Below, piece by piece: positions 10,948-20,600 of a stretch of 64,000 bases of DNA (position 1 is the first letter of the stretch; every line of letters starts with the position of its first letter). Both the position numbers and the translations under genes were made by a program. The notes under the pieces are model-generated. The model was not told the origin of the DNA. It saw nothing but the letters and a program-made list of their open reading frames with translations, and ran no database searches. Location: assembly GCA_918026815.1 (NCBI GenBank), contig CAKJVC010000256.1, positions 62,001-126,000 of the forward strand. Direction: 5' to 3'. This DNA is from Chalara sp. BL73. Lineage: Eukaryota > Ascomycota > Leotiomycetes > Helotiales.

Positions 10948-11949
10948 TGATGTAATTAGCCGCAGAACAATCCGTCCGCTGTAGTTCCGCTGACTTTCAC
11001 TAACGTTTTAAACGCGACGCGGATCAAGAACTGGGTCGGCGTACCGTATGAAAGGAATAGGTCAAATATAGCAAGGCATGTTCTCGTGCTTGGAGTCTAA
11101 AATTAGTAAAGTGTTTTTTGTTTTTGAAATTTCTAAATTATGTTTTTGTTTTGGCTTTTTAAGAATATTAATGATAGAATCAGAAACTTATTTCTTGGAA
11201 TCAAATTCATTAAAGTCAAGAAATCTCATGTGCCATACAGAAAAGATATTATAAGCAAAAAAAGCAGGCACACCCAATATGCTGCTATTATCTACTTGGC
11301 TTGATCTGAGGCTAGTTAAAAATACTGGAAATCGGTTTTTTTTTTGCTTTTTTTTAAAGCAAATTTTTTGCGAAGTGTTTTTAGACATTCGGAAAAAAAG
11401 TTCTCGAGCCAAAGATCCGCCTTTTCTAATTTGTACTCCTGGCAACTCCCGAGCCAATAAAAGGGCCGTATAGCACGTGCGGGTAAACTTCTCGTATTTC
11501 CGAGGGTCTAATTTATGAGATAACCTATAATAGTGCATAAAACCAGATCACGTGGTCGCATGATATCTTTTACTTGGCATATCAACGTCTCAACCCAACC
11601 ATCAATTGTACATATCAAATACCCTAGATCATACCGGCGCATCTGAATGCTCAACTGCCGTGTCGGGTTGTATTTATGTCTCATGCAGGATGCTCTGATG
11701 CGCGGGACATCTCGGGAATCTCAGTTATCATGAGCCGTGATGTCGAATCAGGCCATAAATCTGATGTCTATCCATAGTCCGCCTGCGTGGACCGTACGGC
11801 CTAGACACGATAGTCGAGCATAAAGTCGCGTTCAATCTGATAATGGTACCAGTATTCTCTCTTAAAAATATCTTTCTTTCTATTATCCAGTATCGCTTCT
11901 CTTTCCTGAGCCCGAGAACTTTCGCTTACGATCACGAAACTTGATCAGG
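10948..11949. other. Intergenic; upstream region of the protoglobin gene
   Basis: About 1 kb without a credible gene. 11100-11420 is AT-rich with T-runs (11335-11358). Short pyrimidine tracts occur just before the protoglobin start (11868-11915), as often seen in fungal promoters. No specific site is assigned. Confidence 0.4.
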
Positions 11950-12900
11950 ATGGCGACCTCTCAAAAACCCAAGGAGGCTCGTCCTATGAAACATATCGAT
12001 CGTGACGAATTGTACATGAACCTAGACGTGCGAATCCAATACCTGCACTCTTTCCTGGACTTCAACAACAGTGCCTCCACCTTCCCACCTTCCCATCTTC
12101 CCGGTCTCCTACAAAACTAACCCGTCACCAGACGATATCATCGCCCTTAGCACCGGCGCAAAATACCTCAAAGCACTCATCCCGGCAATAGTCAACATAG
12201 TCTACAAGAAGCTCCTCCAATACGACATCACAGCTCGCGCCTTCACTACACGCTCCACCTCCTTCGGTGGGCCTATCGACGACTTACCCGCTCTCGAAGA
12301 ACACAGCCCCCAGATCCTGCATCGCAAGATGTTTCTACGTGCCTACCTCATCAAGCTATGTTCCGACCCGACTAAGATGGAGTTCTGGGAGTACTTGGAT
12401 AAGGTTGGGTATGCTCCCACTTTTCTCCTTCGTTGTGCTTGAAGGAAGAGGCTAATTTGGTGGATAGAATGATGCATGTAGGTCTAGGCCGCGCCCACCC
12501 TTTACATGTAGAATATGTCCACCTGGGCGCCTGCCTTGGCTTCATCCAAGATATCCTTACGGAAGCTATTCTTTCCCACCCCCGGCTCCCTATGCCTCAA
12601 AAGATTGCGCTTGTAAAAGCACTCGGCAAAATCATCTGGATACAGAACGATCTCTTTGCCAAGTGGCATATCCGAGATGGTGTGGAGTTTGCCATTGAAG
12701 ACGACGAGGTAATTGTTGAGAAGGAGGGGTATTTGCATGGTAAGAAGGTGCTGGGCGAAGATGGCTGTGCTGAAGGGGAGGAGAACGACGGGCCGGAGAC
12801 GCCCACGAGTAAGGTGCCGGGTCTGTGTCCGTTTATCAATATGGCGGCAGGAGTGGAGAGACTCAAGGTTGCAGAAGATCAGCCAATGTTGAAGACTTGA
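11950..12900 (+). CDS. Protoglobin-like haem protein
   Basis: Three exons, 11950-12070, 12132-12408 and 12468-12900, give 276 residues. The N-terminus has MKHIDRDELYMNLDVRIQYL with LHSFLDF, then KYLKALIPAIVNIVYKKLL, FTTRSTSFGG, HRKMFLRAYLIKLCSD, and, across intron 2, KVGMMHVGLGRAHPLHVEY, a run I recognise from fungal protoglobin-domain proteins; it carries the candidate proximal His residues. Intron 1 uses a weak GTGCCT donor but restores phase. Family knowledge: protoglobins bind haem and gases such as O2, CO and NO, as sensors or for detoxification. No output domain is fused here; the tail is acidic. It could sense or scavenge gas linked to neighbouring oxygenases (inference). Confidence 0.82.
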
Positions 12901-13191
12901 GAGCAAGACGGGCGGCTTCGAGTGTGGCTGTGAGGGAACGGGTCTATAGGAAATATGGGACGTGGGAATGGACGGACTGGGCATTCAGGGTTGGGAGAAT
13001 ATCATGTATGTTTTATTAGGAAATATCAAGTTTTTAATTCTATGTCTAGCTCAAGAGTACAAGAGAGTCTTAATCCTGATCCTTCCCTAGCCACAAAAGG
13101 AGGCTCGCCTAAATAGTGGTCGATCTACATGATTGGTGCACCGGAGTCACACCGGCTAGATTTGCGATCCTCGCTTCTATGATTATCCAAA

Positions 13192-15034
13192 TTACGCCAG
13201 AGCTTCCTCTTTCTTCTCTGCGATGGACTCAACTTGTTCCATGTGGATATCTTCCTTCTGCGCCCTCACAGCGTAAGCACCATCCGATTTCTTTCTGTTT
13301 TTCAAAGACGACCACACAGCTTTATGTGTGCTTTGCATGAACAGATGGTCCATCTCCTCGAGTGTCAGACCTAAAGAATTTATCAGCCAAATTCAGCCTC
13401 CGTCTATTGAAAGCAAGCCTTACCTTTCGTCTCGGGAATAAAGAAGAATGCCCAGAATCCCATGATAACCATCAACGACCCGAAAAACATGTACGTTCCG
13501 TACCCGAGACTTGTAATCATATATGGTGTCGTCCTGCTTACCAAAAAGCTCCAGAACCACTGATCCGCTGTCGTGATAGCGACACAAAGCATCCTGATAT
13601 CCAATGGGAAGATCTCAGAGCAATACACCCATGTGATGCCTTGCCAAGTCGCGCAGTATATCAAACCATACAGGTATACACAAACCATGGCAAGATAGCC
13701 CCAGCCGTTGCGTGAGACGTCTCCAGATGCTGCAGCGGTAGCAGGATCGGATTTGAAGACGTAGCCGCCGATATACCACATTGGGAGTGAGCCGATGAAC
13801 GCACCGTAGATCAGTCCCTTGCGTCGGCCGACCTTTTCGACAAGGTAGACAGAGAATATAATCATACCCAGAGTTTTAGCAATGCCGTAAAAACCAGTTG
13901 CAAAGAGTTTGGTTGATGTGCCCTGGATGCCAAGAGTTTCGAAGATACGAGGTGAGTCTGAGAAGTTAGCTTTCCATCTCTTTTAATATGAAGTGATCAT
14001 GACCTACAGTATGTGATGATATTGACACCTGTTAGATTTTGGCAAGCCATGAGCAGCAAACCTATCATGATTCGGTTGCGTGTTCCCTTCTGGAACAACT
14101 TCTGTGCCATCTCCTTCTTGCTTCGGTTGAGGGTACTTCGTTCCTCCATCTGCAAGCGTATCTCTCCTAGTTCGTCCCGAACATACTCGTTATCAGCAGG
14201 AAGTGTGCGTAGATACACCAGAACCTTTTCCGCTTCTTCCCAGCGGTCTTTTCTTGCAAGCCATCGAGGTGATTCTGGACAGAACAAGATTCCCACAGCC
14301 AGTAGAACGCCAGGTATGAGCTGAAGGCTCAGAGGAGTAATCCATTGCGCTTTTAGATTATCGGAGATTGTACGGTCTACGGCATAATTGATCTTCGAAC
14401 GTAAGTATTGGTCAAGAAAAAGCGCGAAAAGGGGGTTCGACGAACCCAGAAGCCACACATCCCACCACCCTGACTTGCAATCTCGAATATGCCTACCAGA
14501 CGTCCTCTGATACTCGGGGGACTTGTCTCGGCAATATACACGGGAACAATCAGACTACTTGCGCCGATCCCTAATCCCGCAATTGCTCTACCCAGAATCA
14601 ACACGGCAAGCTTGCCATTAGCAGCTGTCATCAGCGCACCACCAATCAGAAATACAAATGATGACGCTAGAATAGCTTTCTTGCGACCAAATTTCTCCGC
14701 CAAAGGGAACGTGAAGAGAGCGCCGAAGAAGCAGCCGACTTGGAACGTCGAGACAATATTGCCTTGCAGCGTGTCACGTGCGGAGCTGGATTTGTTGGTG
14801 AGGTTGAAGTCTCGGCGGAAAGAGTCCAGAGCGAGGGTGCCACCAATTACAGAGGTATCGTAACCCACTATTGAGAATTAGAAATTTTCATATGGAAGAC
14901 AATTGGCTTCGGGGTAATTGGATGTGCTTACTGGCGATAGCGCTCATGGAGGCCACGACGGCAATAAGATGAATCCGCCAGTTTCGAACGGCTTTGGGAT
15001 CGTTCGTCCCTGCAGCGTGAAGATCTATGCCCAT
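13192..15034 (-). CDS. MFS sugar/quinate-type transporter (SP family)
   Basis: Five exons on the minus strand: 15034-14932, 14867-14446, 14392-14008, 13957-13424, 13370-13192, giving 540 residues. All introns are 53-66 nt with GT-AG borders. Sugar-porter signatures are present: MGYDTSVIGGT in helix 1, LAEKFGRKKA (motif A), GRAIAGLGIGASSLIVPVY, CPESPRWLARKDR, and PETKGLTLEEMDHLF after the last intron. About twelve hydrophobic segments are expected. The start ATG at 15034 precedes a short cytosolic segment ending NWRIHLIAVVASMSA. Fungal relatives include quinate and hexose permeases. Beside aromatic-catabolism genes, quinate or another aromatic precursor is a reasonable cargo, but this is inferred. 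Confidence 0.87.
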
Positions 15035-16274
15035 GTTTGCTTGAGCTTTGATCCGTATCTACAAAAAAATGGTCCAATTGTATCTTCCTTGAAAATCACA
15101 ATGTCGCCTTTTTTTCAGAAAGATTCAAGTCGGTCAAAGGTGGATGGGACGACATCTTTAAGCACATCAGGGAAGATTGACGAGGTCATCTTTGGTTCCG
15201 ATTATTATCGCGCATCGAGACCTTCAAGAAGCTGTCAGTAGTAGACATGCTCCTCCTCCACGCGGGGAAGTGTGCGGGGTGGTCACCAAATACCAGGATA
15301 AAATGCCGATAATCTGGGAAGATGGTGTCACGATGCGGGAGCGATTCGACTTTGAACATATCGCCAAGTTCGCTCCGCCACGCTTGGCTGCTGTTGTCAA
15401 CTTGGCGAGAGCTTAACAATGGGATGAAATTTTTTACTTCTCCTCGCCACGAGAAGTTATGGACCGAAAAAATACGATGAAAGAAAACATATTAATTGTG
15501 CAGAAAGTGGAGAGGTACTGTCAGGTGAATTTTGAAGAAGGCATGGAACTTTAGAGATCATAGAGAAAGACAGCCAGTCAATTGGCATATTGAATGCAAG
15601 AAGTTTTATTTTTCAACTGTTTTTTCTCTTATCTAGATGAAGCTTTACGGCGAAGCCATATGGCGCTTCGAGTCAGTTTAGTTCCGGAGTATAATAGATT
15701 GGCATACCCTAATGCTCTTGGAACACAATCCTCGTAAGCTCAGAATCCAATAGTCAAATTGCTGCGGCGAGCGCCACATGGACTTGTACGAAAGGTGGGA
15801 TGGTTCTCAAGTGTCATGAAGCTCGTGGCGACATCAGAGTTCGGAATCGTAAACAGGAATGAGAGAAGAAGCTCATAACACAGAGCACAAGACGCCATCC
15901 GCCAAAAATCTCCTCTGCTGGAGGCATTCTTGACTTCCTGAAAGGGCTAATCTCAACCTTTGGACATTGTTGCGTTAGAGAAAATATGTGTAGAAAGTTT
16001 GATGCTCGCGGAATTTATGTAACCGTAAATATCATATTCAAGTCCATCTATTGTTTCATGGCCTCTCCTCTCCAACCCCGTTGTAAATCCTCTATATTCC
16101 GCCTTTCATTGGCCCTTCCCTTCAGCTTCTCTTTACCATTAACTTTCTCTTTCCTTTTACTCTTCGGTCTCGTAACGAGTTTTGCGATGCGTGCGTTTAC
16201 CGGAACTGCCATTGTCAGCATTATACTAACCAATGACCTATTGCACTCCCATGATGGAACAAGCAACAAAATAA
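15035..16274. other. Intergenic; upstream of the MFS transporter, no gene seen
   Basis: This 1.2-kb stretch holds the transporter promoter and the 3' flank of the decarboxylase gene. Small frames at 15177-15419 and 15986-16333 lack start context, splice support or recognisable similarity. Nothing else is supported. Confidence 0.4.
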
Positions 16275-17713
16275 CTAACTGTTCCTACTTCCCAATCCTA
16301 CAACTGCTTCTTGGCCGTGGAGATCCCAAATAACATCCACACCCTCTCGCAAGAGTAAGCAGACGGTGCTTCCACCATAGTGAAAAGACCCGATTTCGTC
16401 GCCTTTTCGCAGTCGTTGGCCTTCTGCTATGCTGATCTCGCACGTAGAGACATCCGCCACTATTTTTCGTGAGCCTCACTATCTATAAAGAATCATAGAC
16501 AGAAAATCAGGAACTCACATCCGACAAACAATAGCGCAATCAATCCTATCTTCCTCTCATCGGCCTTGATGAAAACAACCGCCCTAGTGGCAACGGCAGC
16601 AGCATAACTTTGACTCGCCATTTGTGCATTTGTGTCTCCTGTTCCCCCTTTCCATGTCGCCACACTAGAACTAATACTCGCTTTCTTACTCTCTCTCCCT
16701 CGTACCCTACCAACTTCACTCTGCGGGATTCCAAACATCAGATGCTGAGAGAAATATGTACCTGGTATCACATATGCTTTGGTGATCGTGCCTGCGATGG
16801 GACTATGCCACCGATGATAATTTGTAGCATCAAGAAACGCTTGGTAGAGTGTGCCGCCTACAAATTGCGTGGAGAGAGCGTCGTGGTCGAACATGTGCAT
16901 CAGGCTGTAAGGTTGGGCTTTCAACCAAAATGAATCTTTTCTCTTCAGGCTCATTGCTAGGCGGTAGGGTGCAGCTTCACACGGATTCACAATCACTGTG
17001 TCGTCCATCGGACTTGCAACAGGTCTCACTCCAGGCCTGAACCGCCGTGTGAAGAAATCATCCCACGATGTGTACCCGAAATGCGGTAGCGAAGGTTTAC
17101 ATATAAAAGTACTCTCGAATGTCCATCTAGGTGTTCGCCGTGAGCAAGTACTGTTCCGCATCGCAGCCTGGGCTGGCGGGCCTAGCCATCCAGTCTGAGA
17201 CTCGTTGAGGACGCTGGATGAAGCTGAAGAGCGCAGAAATGCGGACCAAATGGTTAAGATCTTGTTGAACTGCGTGTTCACGACCGGAAGCAGGAATGCT
17301 GTTCGCCCGGCGGGCGTGCTCATCGGCCAATCGATAATTGCATGCAATGGTAAACCGATTAACTCATTGTCATTGAACGACGGCGCCCGTGTGAGGATCT
17401 CATTGATAAGCAGGAGCATGTGCCTAAAATCTCTGATTTGTGGACCGCCAAAAGGGTCGCGAGAGTAAGCATCTTGCAAGGGGGTCTGATCAAACATCTG
17501 GTGAAAGAGCATGTAGAGCGCAGCATCATCTTCGATTATGGACTGAAACTCTCGCAGCGTGGGGTGCAATGCTTTGGGATGCACATCGACGTGCTCGACG
17601 AGTGTGGAGAGCCATGTTCGTAGGATCCAGGTATCTTCTGGAAGCCAGTTTCCGCATCGTGGGATCCGGAGGGATGTTGGGACAAGAGATGGTCCAACAG
17701 TGGACATGGACAT
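16275..17713 (-). CDS. Phosphatidylserine decarboxylase-like amino-acid decarboxylase (PsiD-type family)
   Basis: Exons 17713-16519 and 16459-16275 encode 459 residues with a 59-nt intron. The N-terminal part (LPEDTWILRTWLSTLVEHV onward) matches the extra domain of fungal PSD-like enzymes (PSDC family). Next come FGYTSWDDFFTRRFRPGVRP, NPCEA, NYHRWHSPIAGTI and VPGTYFSQ. Exon 2 carries DVSTCEISIAEGQ and FHYGGSTVC, where Ser429 in GGST is the expected autocatalytic cleavage site that forms the pyruvoyl cofactor. No mitochondrial leader or membrane segment is seen, unlike true PSD. The family includes soluble decarboxylases of small amino acids such as the tryptophan decarboxylase PsiD; substrate unknown here. 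A possible upstream first exon (ATG at 17877, acceptor near 17738) would add about 20 residues. Confidence 0.85.
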
Positions 17714-18202
17714 TTCCGTCACGAATGGCGGATACTTAGGGGCAAGGCCGTGGCGATGCGTATAGGAAGCGCTGTAAGAGATTCAGTGAACAAGAAGCCA
17801 CCGACAACCAGCCCAGGTGTGATGTGTTTGTTTACTTGGCGCAACAACGCGATGGTAGTGACGTGAATGCTTCTCATGACAGCGCGATACCATGATCTGA
17901 TCTTGTACTCAGTATTGAGCACAGGCGTGGTTGCACTGCACTTCTCTTGTGTTTTGGGAAGGAAAATGGTTGGGTACAGATACATCTACAGTCAAGGTAC
18001 AACTTCCCAAGGTCCGTACCGGTTGTGCATGTTGCACAGTGGCTTTCACTCCGAATTGTGGTTGCCGCCAATCAAAGTACCTCAAAAGAACAATCCGACC
18101 CAAGCTTTGAGCACATTATATTATACATAAATTCGCAAATCTTATCCAACTATATAGCTATCAACATCAACCAGCATCATTCGCACGTAGACGAGAGCCT
18201 AC
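17714..18202. other. Short intergenic region between the PSD-like and PhyH genes
   Basis: This 489-bp stretch separates two genes on the same strand. It may include a first exon of the decarboxylase: an ATG at 17877 followed by a GTAAAC donor at 17835. TA-rich sequence near 18115-18160 could serve as its core promoter. No other gene is visible. Confidence 0.4.
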
Positions 18203-19243
18203 TCAAAGCTTAGAATTACCAATATTTGAAATTTCCTGCCCCTTCGCCCATTCCAGCAGTCTCTTCTTTCTCATTTCTATCCCAGTTCTTGGTGCTCTGC
18301 CATCGATGTGACCCATGAATTCATGAGTGCTAAAACCCATCAGAGATAGCAATCTCTTGGGTACTTGATCGAGATCATTATCCCAGCCCATGGATATTGT
18401 CATATTTTCGGTCGCCCTTATCCAAGGCTGGCAGTATTGGACGGTCAGACTTCTTCTACGAGTGTTCTGTATATTTGCCCCACCACTATGCCAAACTGTA
18501 TTCAGAAAGTATAACATAGATCCGGCGGGCATGATAGCTTTGACCATCTCCTCCCGTGTAGGTTTCCGTTCGTCATCCCAAAGATGGGAGCCAGGTATTA
18601 AAGTTGTAGCGCCGTTCCCGGCGGTAAAGTCATCAAGAGCGACCATCGTTCCCTAGTTTGAGCTACTTAGCAATGCCTGCAATATTTGGAGACAACGAAA
18701 CATACAATTCCCATCAGCGGTCGAGGTCTGGGAAGATGGATTAGACCATCATCCGTATGGATGAGCTGTTCTTTCTCCCCCGGCTCGATAACCACGGAAT
18801 GATAACTTGTCATGAGGAAATGTGGCTGCAGAAAATACTCGTTCAATTTCCAAACGGTATCGTGTATTGGAAAGTCATAAAATGCCTTGCTTTTGTCTAC
18901 CAGAGCATAGATCCTTTTCGTATTGAATCCCTCGAAGCTATTTCTTCCTCCCTGGGCAGCTGGTCCAGCTGACTGCAGAATCTCCAATCGTGCGAGTTCG
19001 GCATTCGCCATGTCCACCTGTTCTCGCGTATAGATATTTGGAAGAATCACATAACCATGCTCAAGGACGTGGTCGATCAGAGGTTGGATTAAAGGGTCTT
19101 TCTTGCCAGGCAGGAAGGTTGTGCCTTTCCCAAGTTGTACACGACCACGACTCGTCTGCGTAGGGTTGTTGGCTTGAACTGGCGGAGCCTAGGAACAGAT
19201 TAGATTATGAGTTTGAAAGGCACGTTGGAAAAGAAGATACCAT
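18203..19243 (-). CDS. Phytanoyl-CoA dioxygenase (PhyH) family Fe(II)/2-oxoglutarate oxygenase
   Basis: The model has exons 19243-19241, 19188-18706 and 18652-18203, giving 311 residues. The first coding exon is only the ATG, directly followed by a GTATCT...TTCCTAG intron. Intron 2 (18705-18653) is phase 0. The 2-His-1-carboxylate site is clear: HTD at residues 145-147 within EQLIHTDDGLIHLPRPRP, and a distal His217 in NTVWHSGGANIQNT followed by an Arg cluster that would bind 2-oxoglutarate. Nearby GTMVALDDFTAGNGATTLIP is typical of PhyH proteins. It probably hydroxylates a small metabolite. It lies upstream of the PSD-like gene on the same strand, which suggests a common pathway (inference). 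If the ATG-only exon is wrong, the next in-frame ATG is at residue 61. Confidence 0.85.
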
Positions 19244-19587
19244 TCTGCTTGTGATGGTGGCTCGGCTTTTGCTGTGTTGCCTGTCGAGTGCTATGTGCTA
19301 TGGGATATGATAGTGTTGGCGAGGTTGACGATTGCCTCATTCCTCAAGTGTATGTATATATCTCTCTGTCTGTCTCTCAAGGAGCAATATAACGAGGGAT
19401 GGCCGTCCATCGTCTCTGCCGCTTAATAGTGGTTTTCCAGTCGTGCGGGGGGGAAGGAAAGTGAGGGGGAGGTAAGGAGTAAAGCAAGGAGACGAGATCA
19501 AAGGTGATTGCCCAATACGGCAGGTCTTGCCGAACCGAGGCCCGTCCCATCTTTCCTCCTCGCGACTCTCTGTTCTATCTGGCCAAG

Positions 19588-19614
19588 ATCAACATCAACA
19601 TCAACATCAACATC
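19588..19614. repeat. ATCAAC hexanucleotide microsatellite
   Basis: About 4.5 tandem copies of ATCAAC. Confidence 0.85.
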
Positions 19615-20070
19615 GAACAACAGCAAAATCACCATCTACTACGATCAATATCCTTTGTCACCTCGAAATCACTCGCATTTTTCCAATGTCTACCTGCAGT
19701 CAATCTGCCAGCTCACTATCTGCACGCTCCAAGTCCAATATTCCAAGAGGAACAAGACGCGATATCAGGATACGCAGAAAGCTGTAATCACAACAGTGTG
19801 GTTTTGAATTAATATAGTCCTTGGATTAAACTCATTTGGAAATACCTTAGACACATTCGTGCTGGAGGTGTATCAACCAGCATTCACGGGTTGATGTGCC
19901 TATAGAGCTAGAACAAAGAAACGCCACAAGCTGGATATTATATATGGACAGTTTCAAGCCGGTCTCCGCGTTGGATTTTCCCCAAGCTATCCAAGTGCTA
20001 TTTGAAAACACCCCAATTACAAGTGTCATTCTAGCAGTATTCCTCCTCGCCAATGTGTGCTGGTGCGAGC

Positions 20071-20220
20071 TTCTTTGTCCTTTTGTTCTTTGTCCTTTTG
20101 TTCTTTGTCCTTTTGTTCTTTGTCCTTTTGTTCTTTGTCCTTTTGTTCTTTGTCCTTTTGTTCTTTGTCCTTTTGTTCTTTGTCCTTTTGTTCTTTGTCC
20201 TTTTGTTCTTAGTTCTTTTT
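20071..20220. repeat. 15-bp minisatellite, nine perfect units plus one degenerate
   Basis: Unit TTCTTTGTCCTTTTG is repeated nine times without change from 20071 to 20205. A tenth, altered unit follows at 20206-20220. Because the period is a multiple of three, several frames stay open through it on both strands, giving FVLCP-like or KNKRT-like translations that are not evidence of a gene. Perfect identity implies recent expansion. Confidence 0.97.
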
Positions 20221-20600
20221 GCCCTCTCTATCGTGCATCTACCTTGTTCAGCTGTGCGAGGCTTTACCATTAGATTCTCCGAAGCTATGCAGATGGCCAT
20301 TTTAAGTACCGGCTCTTGCTTGTTTACCATTTTGTCGCCTTTCCTAAAACAACTACCTAGGACTACAGCCCATGCTATTGAAATTTGATGAATCATCCGT
20401 ACCGTGATACTTCAGTATTACCAGATCCGGTCTTTGTCTTTCTTAAAACTAAAGAATAATCACATCAAACTATGGACTTTCAACATCCACCATGGGCTTT
20501 GTTCCTCTATCAAAGACTAGCAAGGTAAACCGATCAACTTCATCATCTCTGGTTATAGTTCTCAAACACGAGAAACCACGCCTCTAGAAACGCTCTACTT

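Larger units (their letters stand above)
19244..20600. other. Intergenic; upstream of PhyH and of the metallopeptidase gene
   Basis: This divergent 1.36-kb stretch contains a TATATA-like motif with CT/GT repeats near 19349-19380 (about 110 bp upstream of the PhyH start), ATCAAC units at 19588-19614, and the 15-bp minisatellite at 20071-20220. Open frames across the minisatellite are by-products of its period and are not called. Confidence 0.45.

Noticed and set aside
12502..12984. 160-codon frame opposite the protoglobin gene
   Set aside because: Antisense shadow of a recognised coding exon; no domain.
17719..17985. Upstream minus-strand frame as N-terminus of the PSD-like protein through the 17772 acceptor
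   Set aside because: Joining at that acceptor meets a stop after a few codons. An acceptor near 17738 remains possible and is noted in the gene entry.
19896..20396. Long frames on both strands across the minisatellite (FVLCP-like and KNKRT-like repeats)
   Set aside because: The 15-bp period keeps all frames open. No conserved flanking sequence or start context supports a protein.
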